Shown here: positions 35,019 through 40,926 of the stretch, in pieces
How the letters are laid out: every line of letters begins with the position of its first letter
Numbering within the stretch: position 1 is the first letter of the stretch
Notes under the pieces: model-generated
What the model saw: only the letters and a program-made list of their open reading frames with translations
What the model was told of the DNA's origin: nothing
Databases searched by the model: none
Position numbers and translations under genes: made by a program
DNA from: an uncultured Winogradskyella sp.
GTDB lineage: Bacteria; Bacteroidota; Bacteroidia; Flavobacteriales; Flavobacteriaceae
Reading direction: 5' to 3'
DNA length: 45,772 nt
Assembly: GCF_937958655.1 (NCBI RefSeq)
Contig: NZ_CALGNH010000030.1
Coordinates: 1-45,772 of the forward strand

Positions 35019-35077
35019 GCAAACCTCAAAAAATAACTTTAATAGACAAAAGGAATTAAGTAATAATAGAATTTATA

Positions 35078-35085
35078 TAATTTTG
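35078..35085 (+). promoter_or_regulatory. -7 box of the candidate small RNA
   Basis: TAATTTTG is an exact TAnnTTTG match. It predicts a transcript start near 35092, which is where the closing stem of the candidate RNA begins. Confidence 0.45.
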
Positions 35086-35091
35086 GCATTA

Positions 35092-35214
35092 CTTTTGAAA
35101 TCTATAATGTAAGTTTCACGTCCGTCTTTACGACATAAAACGTATAACTTACATTTTCCGCCTTGTGCGTCTATATATATTCATTAGCGCTTTGTTTTCA
35201 AAGCGCTTTTTTTT
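35092..35214 (+). ncRNA. Candidate small structured RNA, 6S-like in outline
   Basis: Between a -7 box and a strong terminator lies about 120 bases with no protein frame but much base pairing. AATGTAAGTT (35106-35115) pairs perfectly with AACTTACATT (35146-35155). Inside it ACGT pairs with ACGT (35118-35121/35140-35143) and GTC with GAC, giving an interrupted rod. Outside it TGAAATCTATA (35096-35106) can pair imperfectly with TATATATATTCA (35172-35183). A small hairpin CGCCTTGTGCG (35159-35169) lies on the 3' side between the two stems. A rod with a small 3' hairpin in an internal loop is the outline of 6S RNA, and a flavobacterial 6S family (6S-Flavo) has been described. I did not recognise its consensus by sequence, so the identity is a hypothesis. 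A trans-acting sRNA or a kynU leader are alternatives. Confidence 0.45.
35186..35214 (+). terminator. Strong intrinsic terminator of the candidate small RNA
   Basis: AGCGCTTTG (35186-35194) pairs perfectly with CAAAGCGCT (35199-35207) around a 4-base loop, followed by TTTTTTT. No protein gene ends upstream on this strand within 260 bases, so a non-coding transcript is implied. Confidence 0.88.
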
Positions 35215-35227
35215 GCTTTTAAATCCC

Positions 35228-35235
35228 TATTTTTG
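35228..35235 (+). promoter_or_regulatory. -7 box of the kynurenine operon
   Basis: TATTTTTG is an exact TAnnTTTG match just downstream of the terminator. It predicts a leader of about 60 bases before the kynU start. The leader contains inverted arms TACCAAA (35240-35246) and TTTGGTA (35271-35277). Confidence 0.5.
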
Positions 35236-35302
35236 TTAGTACCAAATAGAAGTAAACATCTTAGACTTGGTTTGGTATGTTTAACCGAAAATCACTCTCA
35301 TT

Positions 35303-36571
35303 TTGTCCGACTATCAACTTGGTCTAAATTACGCCAAAGCGCAAGATACTTTAGATAAATTAGCCACTTATAGGCAAAAATTTCATATTCCAAAGGATGA
35401 AAATGGAAACGAACTCATCTATCTCTGTGGTAACTCACTCGGTTTGCAACCTAAATCTACTAAAGCTTATATTAATCAAGAGTTAAAAGATTGGGCTCAC
35501 CTTGGTGTAGAAGGACATATACATGCTAAAAACCCGTGGTTACCGTATCATGAGTTTTTAACGGAAAGTTCAGCCAAATTAGTAGGTGCAAAACCTATAG
35601 AAGTGGTAACAATGAATTCATTGACGGCAAACCTTCATTTTATGATGGCTTCCTTTTACCAACCCACCAATGAGCGTTATAAAATACTGATTGAAAGTGA
35701 TGCATTTCCTTCAGATAAATATGCCGTAGAATCTCAATTACGTCATCATGGTTACGATGATAAAGAAGGTGTTATCCTTTGGAAACCTAGAACCAATGAA
35801 GAATTACTAAATTATGAAGATTTAGAAACGATTCTAAAAACGCATGGGTCCGAGATTGCGTTAATAATGATTGGAGGAGTTAACTACTACACTGGTCAAT
35901 TTTTCGATTTAAAACGCATTACAACACTCGGACACAGTTATGGCTGTAAGGTTGGATTTGATTGCGCCCATGGAGCCGGAAATGTAGATTTAGATTTACA
36001 CAACTCTGGTGCAGATTTTGCTGTTTGGTGTACCTATAAATATCTTAACTCAGGACCTGGAAGCCTATCTGGTTGCTTTGTACACCAAAGGCATGCTTAC
36101 GACAAAAACCTCAACCGATTTACAGGTTGGTGGAGTCATAATAAAGAAACACGCTTTAATATGCGCCACGAGTTTGATGTATTACCTGGTGCTGAAGGTT
36201 GGCAATTGAGTAATCCACCAATACTATCCATGGCAGCGATAAAAGCATCCTTAGATATGTTTAATGAGGTTGGAATGGATAACCTATTGAAAAAATCTAA
36301 AAAGCTAACAGGCTACTTTGAATATTTGCTAAAAAATCTCGGCGAAGATGTTATTAGAATTATGACGCCCGAAAACCCAAAAGAACGTGGTTGCCAATTA
36401 TCCATCCAGGTTTTAAATGCAGACAAACAATTACACCATAAACTGACTAAAGCAGGAGTCATTTGTGATTGGCGCGAGCCAGATGTTATTCGTTGTGCAC
36501 CTGTCCCCTTATATAATTCGTTTGAAGATGTATACCTGATGGTTGATAAACTAAAGAAAATATTAAACTAA
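35303..36571 (+). CDS. kynU: Kynureninase
   Basis: A PLP enzyme that cleaves 3-hydroxykynurenine (or kynurenine) to 3-hydroxyanthranilate (or anthranilate) and alanine. The 422 residues show the family start YLCGNSLGLQPKSTKAYI near 40-57, the PLP lysine Lys246 in WCTYKYLNSGPGSL and FTGWWSHN near 275-282. Translation appears to start at TTG 35303; the only nearby ATG (35277) opens a 16-codon frame in another phase that overlaps the start. It is first in a run with kmo, 3-hydroxyanthranilate dioxygenase and ACMS decarboxylase, so 3-hydroxykynurenine is the likely substrate. The spacing to kmo is filled by a repeat. Confidence 0.95.
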   Translation: MSDYQLGLNYAKAQDTLDKLATYRQKFHIPKDENGNELIYLCGNSLGLQPKSTKAYINQELKDWAHLGVEGHIHAKNPWLPYHEFLTESSAKLVGAKPIEVVTMNSLTANLHFMMASFYQPTNERYKILIESDAFPSDKYAVESQLRHHGYDDKEGVILWKPRTNEELLNYEDLETILKTHGSEIALIMIGGVNYYTGQFFDLKRITTLGHSYGCKVGFDCAHGAGNVDLDLHNSGADFAVWCTYKYLNSGPGSLSGCFVHQRHAYDKNLNRFTGWWSHNKETRFNMRHEFDVLPGAEGWQLSNPPILSMAAIKASLDMFNEVGMDNLLKKSKKLTGYFEYLLKNLGEDVIRIMTPENPKERGCQLSIQVLNADKQLHHKLTKAGVICDWREPDVIRCAPVPLYNSFEDVYLMVDKLKKILN

Positions 36572-36572
36572 C

Positions 36573-36640
36573 TTGTCATTCCGCACTTGATGCGGAATCC
36601 ACTATTATAAAATAGATTCCTGCCTTTGCAGTAATGACAA
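36573..36640. repeat. Palindromic intergenic repeat (element A) between kynU and kmo
   Basis: TTGTCATT (36573-36580) and AATGACAA (36633-36640) are perfect 8-bp inverted ends. Inside are three further hairpins: CCGC/GCGG around ACTTGAT, a long AATC...GATT arm pair with CTATT/AATAG at its tip, and CTGC/GCAG around CTTT. The single strand would fold like a cloverleaf. The right end contains the ATG at 36634 that opens the kmo frame. Confidence 0.7.
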
Positions 36641-36642
36641 AT

Positions 36643-38058
36643 ATGGAAAACAAACAACAAAACATACTAATTATTGGAGCAGGTCTTTGCGGAAGTCTTT
36701 TAGCGCTGCGCATGGGACAAAGAGGTTATAACGTCACTGTATACGAAATGCGCCCAGACTTACGTAAAACAGAGATCTCAGCTGGCCGATCTATTAACCT
36801 TGCGTTTTCTGACCGTGGTAATAAAGCCATGAAATTGGTAGGTATAGAAGACAAAGTAAAGGAACTCTGCATCCCTATGCATGGCAGAATGCTGCATGAT
36901 AAAGAAGGTAATACGTTTTTATCTAATTACAGTGGTAGGGATTATGAATATATCAATTCAATTTCTAGAGGCGATTTAAATGCTTTGTTACTTAATGAAG
37001 CCGAAAAACACGAGAATGTAAAAATTCACTTTAATAAAAAATGCAAATCGGTAGATTTTGAAAAGACCACAGCACTTTTTCAAGACTACCATACAAAGGA
37101 TCAGTTTATTGAAGATGCAGATTGTATCATAGCCACAGATGGTGCAGGCTCTGCACTACGCAAAAGCTACTTTTTAGAGAAAAAATTTCTATTCAGTTTT
37201 TCGCAACATTGGTTAACACATGGCTATAAAGAACTCAGTATTCTACCAGCTAAAGATGGCAGTTATAAAACACACAAAAATGCACTTCATATTTGGCCAC
37301 GAGGTGACTTTATGGTTATTGCCTTACCAAATTTAGATGGTAGTTTTACGGTTACGTTATTCCTAAGTTATGACGAAGGTGACTATAATTTTAATAACCT
37401 TACGACTCCAGAGATTGTTACCGAATTCTTTGAGAAAGAGTTTCCAGATGCTTTAGAGCTTATGCCTAATTTGGTTGAAGACTTTTTTAGCAACCCAACG
37501 GCACCTTTGGGTACGGTAAAATGTTCACCTTGGAATTACAAAGGCAACACACTTTTAATGGGAGATTCCGCACACGCCATTGTACCATTTTACGGCCAAG
37601 GAATGAACGCCTCCTTTGAAGATGTTGTAGAATTTGATTCTATTTTAGATACACATAAAGGCGACTGGGAAACCGTATTCTCAGAATATAACAAAACAAG
37701 AAAGCAAGATACTGATGCCATTGCAGATTTAGCCATTGATAATTTTCATGAGATGAAGGATCATGTTGGTCAGGCTATTTTCCAAGAAAAACGAAAAATT
37801 GAAATGGAACTTGAGAAGCAATTTCCAGACGATTATTCTTCTAAGTATAGTTTGGTTACCTTTAATGAAAATATTGGTTACAGAGAAGCTATGTTAAGAG
37901 GTCGTGCCCAAGATAAAGCCATTTTCAATATGTTAGCTGATGGGATAATTTCAACCAATGACGCTATAAATGACATCTTAGATAAAGTTAAAACTGAAAC
38001 TGAAGCGATTTTAGAGGACGATAAAGTTGCACAATTTGGTTTATCCTTACCTTCCTAG
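36643..38058 (+). CDS. kmo: Kynurenine 3-monooxygenase
   Basis: An FAD enzyme that hydroxylates kynurenine to 3-hydroxykynurenine with NADPH and O2. The FAD-binding motif is ILIIGAGLCGSLLA near residues 8-21, the Glu/Arg pair follows in VYEMRPDLRK, and the second FAD motif is LLMGDSAHAIVPFYGQGMN near 304-322. I prefer ATG 36643 (MENKQQN), giving 471 residues, because the in-frame ATG at 36634 lies inside the terminal repeat of element A. No C-terminal membrane anchor is seen, as expected for bacterial forms. It provides the substrate for kynU. Confidence 0.95.
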   Translation: MENKQQNILIIGAGLCGSLLALRMGQRGYNVTVYEMRPDLRKTEISAGRSINLAFSDRGNKAMKLVGIEDKVKELCIPMHGRMLHDKEGNTFLSNYSGRDYEYINSISRGDLNALLLNEAEKHENVKIHFNKKCKSVDFEKTTALFQDYHTKDQFIEDADCIIATDGAGSALRKSYFLEKKFLFSFSQHWLTHGYKELSILPAKDGSYKTHKNALHIWPRGDFMVIALPNLDGSFTVTLFLSYDEGDYNFNNLTTPEIVTEFFEKEFPDALELMPNLVEDFFSNPTAPLGTVKCSPWNYKGNTLLMGDSAHAIVPFYGQGMNASFEDVVEFDSILDTHKGDWETVFSEYNKTRKQDTDAIADLAIDNFHEMKDHVGQAIFQEKRKIEMELEKQFPDDYSSKYSLVTFNENIGYREAMLRGRAQDKAIFNMLADGIISTNDAINDILDKVKTETEAILEDDKVAQFGLSLPS

Positions 38059-38111
38059 AAGGAAGTGACTAAAAATCGCACAAAGAGTGCTTAAAATAAA
38101 TTAAATAATTA

Positions 38112-38136
38112 ACTCAAATTCCCGCTTTGAGTTTTT
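38112..38136 (+). terminator. Possible terminator or attenuator after kmo
   Basis: ACTCAAA (38112-38118) pairs with TTTGAGT (38126-38132) around TTCCCGC, followed by TTTT. The stem is AT-rich and lies 35 bases before the next gene of the pathway, so partial termination within the operon is possible. Confidence 0.4.
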
Positions 38137-38166
38137 CCCCTTTAGGGAAATTAAAAAGGGCTTTTT
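38134..38166. repeat. TCCCCTTTAGGGA-family repeat (copy 2)
   Basis: TTTCCC and GGGAAA form a 6-bp hairpin around CTTTA (38134-38150), followed by TTAAAAAGGGCTTTTT. The core is nearly identical to copy 3 at 38745-38774. It ends 4 bases before the start codon of the dioxygenase gene. Confidence 0.6.
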
Positions 38167-38170
38167 AATA

Positions 38171-38659
38171 ATGAGTAAACTATATCCGCCAATAAATTTT
38201 AAAGCTTGGATAGAAGAAAACCGTCACCTATTAAAGCCACCTGTTGGTAATAAAGTGGTTTGGAAAGATGCTGACGTTATTGTTATGGTTGTTGGTGGGC
38301 CAAATAGTCGTACCGATTATCATTACAACGAAACACCAGAATTTTTCTACCAAATTGAAGGTGATATTGTCCTAAAAATAATAGATGAAGGTATACCCAA
38401 AGACATTAATATTAAAGAAGGAGACATCTTTGTACTACCTCCAAAAATTCCACATTCGCCACGTAGAGGCCCAAATACAGTGGGTTTAGTTATAGAATAT
38501 CCGAGACCAGAAGGCGTAAAAGACAAATTACAATGGTATTCTGAAGACAATGGAGAATTAGAATATGAAGAAGAGTTTACGCTAAACAATATTGAAACAG
38601 ATATGCCTGCTATTTTTGATCGCTATCATAAAATGAAGAAAAAAAGTGCTAAAAAGTAA
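38171..38659 (+). CDS. nbaC: 3-hydroxyanthranilate 3,4-dioxygenase lacking the rubredoxin-like site
   Basis: A cupin iron enzyme that opens the ring of 3-hydroxyanthranilate to 2-amino-3-carboxymuconate 6-semialdehyde. The iron ligands His51, Glu57 and His95 and the substrate-binding Arg47 and Arg99 are all present at the numbering known from the bacterial enzyme. The 162-residue chain has no cysteine at all: the usual C-terminal four-cysteine iron site is lost (WYC..C reads WYSEDN at 122-127) and the last CxxC segment is replaced by a short basic tail. Activity should remain, since that second site is not catalytic. It is the third gene of the pathway. Confidence 0.92.
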   Translation: MSKLYPPINFKAWIEENRHLLKPPVGNKVVWKDADVIVMVVGGPNSRTDYHYNETPEFFYQIEGDIVLKIIDEGIPKDINIKEGDIFVLPPKIPHSPRRGPNTVGLVIEYPRPEGVKDKLQWYSEDNGELEYEEEFTLNNIETDMPAIFDRYHKMKKKSAKK

Positions 38660-38718
38660 AAAGCACACCAAATAATTATTGGGATTAACTTACCAGATGG
38701 AAGAAAGCTAGACTAACT

Positions 38719-39846
38719 ATGAGTAATATTTATCAAAATAATGCTTCCCCTTTAGGGAAGTTAGACAGGGCTAAACTGCGTATAAATGGTCATTCTCACC
38801 TTCTGCCCTATCCTGAAGAAATACCAGATTTTATGCGAGACAAAGGTATTTTTTGGGTGGATAAGGATCGAAAATTCATGCTTCAAAAAGATTGGAATAG
38901 ACCAATTACAGATTCTAGTTTTTTCTTAAATGAAAAATTAGCCTGGATGGAGCATTTTAATATTGACCATGCTGTAGTTTTAAACCTTTCTCAGTTATAT
39001 GGTAATGGTTTACGTTTAGAAGAAATGAAGAAGGCATTGCGGTTTCAAAATGATTTTAATGCAAAAATTCAGCACGACAATCCGAGTAAATTTACCTGTG
39101 GTTTTGTTGTACATCCAGGATTTGTTAGAGGTGCTTGTTGGGAAATAGAGCGTTGTGTTGAAGAATTAGGTCTTCAGCTTTTATGCCTACCAACGCACTA
39201 CATGGATACTATAGGGACTTGGCGTTGTATTTTTGACGAAGAGAATGAACCTATTTTTGAGCTTGCAGATAAATATAATCTTGCCGTTGAAATCCACCCT
39301 TATGATGGTGAGAAATTTATAAAATTAGAAAATACATCTTGGCGTTTTCATCTTATTTGGATGCTTGCTCAATGTGCAGATGCCTATCATTTTTTAACTC
39401 TAAATGGATATTATGAAAAATTTCCTAACATGCGTGTCTGTTTTGCACATGGTGGCCAGTTAGCACAGATTAACTTAGGGAGGCGTATACAAGGTTTTGA
39501 TGGCCGTCCAGATTTATTTGAGGATAAAGAACATCCTAGAAAAGCTGTGGGACACAAAAATATTTTCTTTGATACGCTAGTACACGATACTGGTGGTTTA
39601 GAGCTACTCATAAAAAACCAGACTTCTAAGCAAGTACTTATGGGTTTAGATGACCCTTATCCTCTAGGTGAAATGGAGAGTAAAAAACAGTCCTCATATC
39701 CTGGTAAAATTTTAGACTTAGCCATTGATCGTAAAATAATTACAAAAGATGAGAGCGATGCTATTTGGGAAGATAATGTAATACAATGGCTGTGTGGTGA
39801 TGACCAAAAGGCGAAAGATAAATTGACAAAACGGATCTTAAATTAA
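38719..39846 (+). CDS. nbaD: 2-amino-3-carboxymuconate-6-semialdehyde decarboxylase
   Basis: A zinc amidohydrolase-fold enzyme that decarboxylates the unstable product of the dioxygenase to 2-aminomuconate semialdehyde, diverting the pathway away from quinolinate and NAD. The 375 residues contain the metal HxH in INGHSHLLPYPEE near 22-34, metal or catalytic His residues in EIHPYDG near 194 and CFAHGGQ near 243, and Asp in LMGLDDPYPLGE near 311. Odd: the enzyme normally begins close to LRINGHSHL, but here 19 extra residues precede it, ten of which (SPLGKLDRAK) are encoded by an intergenic repeat. CTG at the start of LRING is the only other near-start codon. Confidence 0.93.
   Translation: MSNIYQNNASPLGKLDRAKLRINGHSHLLPYPEEIPDFMRDKGIFWVDKDRKFMLQKDWNRPITDSSFFLNEKLAWMEHFNIDHAVVLNLSQLYGNGLRLEEMKKALRFQNDFNAKIQHDNPSKFTCGFVVHPGFVRGACWEIERCVEELGLQLLCLPTHYMDTIGTWRCIFDEENEPIFELADKYNLAVEIHPYDGEKFIKLENTSWRFHLIWMLAQCADAYHFLTLNGYYEKFPNMRVCFAHGGQLAQINLGRRIQGFDGRPDLFEDKEHPRKAVGHKNIFFDTLVHDTGGLELLIKNQTSKQVLMGLDDPYPLGEMESKKQSSYPGKILDLAIDRKIITKDESDAIWEDNVIQWLCGDDQKAKDKLTKRILN
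38745..38774. repeat. TCCCCTTTAGGGA-family repeat (copy 3) inside the ACMSD reading frame
   Basis: CTTCCC and GGGAAG form a 6-bp hairpin around CTTTA (38745-38761), followed by TTAGACAGGGCT. It aligns with copy 2 with only a few differences and is read in frame as part of the N-terminal extension of the decarboxylase. Confidence 0.6.
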
Positions 39847-39854
39847 CGCAATTA

Positions 39855-39887
39855 AGACCTTTAAGGTTTTAAAAACCTGAAAGGTCT
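39855..39887. repeat. Palindromic repeat (AAGGTC family, copy 2) before the O-methyltransferase
   Basis: AGACCTTT (39855-39862) pairs with AAAGGTCT (39880-39887), and AGGTTTT with AAAACCT forms an inner stem. This is a nearly full palindrome of 33 bases, 10 bases before ATG 39898. It resembles the palindrome at 33364-33390. Confidence 0.6.
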
Positions 39888-39897
39888 GGTAACAACT

Positions 39898-40545
39898 ATG
39901 TACTTTCTACCCGAAAAACTAGATAACTATATTGTTGATCATTCTGAAAATGAACCAGAATTGTTACAACAACTCACACAAGAAACCTACCAAAAAGTCC
40001 TGCAACCCATAATGCTTAGCGGCCCTTACCAAGGTAGAGTTTTGAGCATGATTTCTAAACTCGTAAACCCAAAATCCGTCCTAGAATTAGGAACCTTTAC
40101 AGGATACTCCACAATTTGTCTTGCAGAAGGTTTACAGTCTAAAGGTGCGCTTCACACAATTGATATTAATGAAGAGCTTGTTGATTTTCAGCGTAAATAT
40201 TTTGATAAATCTGGGTTTGGACATCAAATCATACAGCATACAGGATCTGCATTAGACATTATACCAACGTTAAACTATACCTTTGATTTAGTTTTTATTG
40301 ATGCAGACAAACCCAACTACAGCAACTATTTTAATCTTATTATAGACAAATTAAATCCTGGCGGGATTATACTTTCAGACAATGTATTGTGGCATGGAAA
40401 AGTTGTTGAGAAGCTAAATCCTAAAGACAATTCTACAAAAGCTGTTTTAGACTATAATACGTTACTTAAAACTGATGATCGTATTGAGACCGTTATATTT
40501 CCTATCCGAGATGGTCTTACTATTAGTAGAAAAAAAATGATTTAG
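39898..40545 (+). CDS. O-methyltransferase, catechol/caffeoyl-CoA type
   Basis: A SAM-dependent methyltransferase of 215 residues, family 3. SAM motif I is VLELGTFTGYSTICLAEGL near 62-80, the acidic ribose-binding residue is in HTIDINEE near 92, the metal-binding Asp is in VFIDADKPNYSNYF near 136-149 and the second metal site is SDNVLWHG near 162-169. These are the marks of Mg-dependent enzymes acting on vicinal hydroxyls. Placed behind the kynurenine genes in the same direction, it may act on an o-aminophenol such as 3-hydroxyanthranilate, but this is inference. Its stop overlaps the tatA stop on the other strand by 4 bases. Confidence 0.9.
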   Translation: MYFLPEKLDNYIVDHSENEPELLQQLTQETYQKVLQPIMLSGPYQGRVLSMISKLVNPKSVLELGTFTGYSTICLAEGLQSKGALHTIDINEELVDFQRKYFDKSGFGHQIIQHTGSALDIIPTLNYTFDLVFIDADKPNYSNYFNLIIDKLNPGGIILSDNVLWHGKVVEKLNPKDNSTKAVLDYNTLLKTDDRIETVIFPIRDGLTISRKKMI

Positions 40546-40832
40546 AGATTTCTTTTGATTGAACCAGAAAAATCTTCAACATCATCTTTAATTTTATTGA
40601 TTTCTTTCTGAATATCTTTGGCGGCATCTGTATCAATTAAGTTACTATCATTGGCACTTTTAGTTACTTCATGCTTTATATCATTAGTTGCATCCTTTAG
40701 AGTACGCATGCCTTTTCCTAAGCCTCTGGCAACTTCTGGTAGTTTATCAGCACCAAAAACGAGTACCACAATAAATAGTATAAATACGACTTCTGTACCT
40801 CCAATAAATAATAATGTATTTAATTGTATCAC
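40542..40832 (-). CDS. tatA: Twin-arginine translocase subunit TatA
   Basis: It forms the pore of the Tat pathway, which exports folded proteins. The 96 residues show the TatA/B pattern: a membrane helix at about 12-28 (VVFILFIVVLVFGADKLPEV), the hinge with FGADKLPE, an amphipathic helix VARGLGKGMRTLKDATNDI near 33-51, and a charged tail. The GTG at 40832 is the only standard start near the expected N-terminus, and it lies 5 bases behind the -7 box, so the messenger may be almost leaderless. No tatC is adjacent. TatA and TatB are hard to separate by sequence alone; TatA is the usual form in this phylum. Confidence 0.9.
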   Translation of the reverse strand: MIQLNTLLFIGGTEVVFILFIVVLVFGADKLPEVARGLGKGMRTLKDATNDIKHEVTKSANDSNLIDTDAAKDIQKEINKIKDDVEDFSGSIKRNL

Positions 40833-40836
40833 ATTG

Positions 40837-40844
40837 CAAATATA
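40837..40844 (-). promoter_or_regulatory. -7 box of tatA
   Basis: The minus strand reads TATATTTG, an exact TAnnTTTG match ending 5 bases before the GTG start. It predicts a transcript that begins at or next to the start codon. Confidence 0.5.
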
Positions 40845-40861
40845 TAGCGACTTTATTTAAT

Positions 40862-40892
40862 AAAAAAAGCCGACTCGTTAAAGTGTCGGCTT
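40862..40892 (-). terminator. Intrinsic terminator after the M1 peptidase gene
   Basis: AAGCCGAC (minus strand, 40892-40885) pairs with GTCGGCTT (40874-40867), an 8-bp stem with a 10-base loop, and is followed on the minus strand by a run of T (40868-40862). It closes the four-gene minus-strand run that starts at 45437. Confidence 0.8.
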
Positions 40893-40926
40893 ATTATCTT
40901 AGAATTGTTTAGTTAAATTACTAAAC

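Larger units (their letters stand above)
34926..35302. other. 377-base gene-free stretch before kynU
   Basis: No credible protein frame was found. The stretch holds, in order, a repeat with matching ends (34939-35018), a -7 box (35078-35085), a probable small RNA with its own terminator (35092-35214), and the kynU promoter and leader (35228-35302). See the separate entries. Confidence 0.7.
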
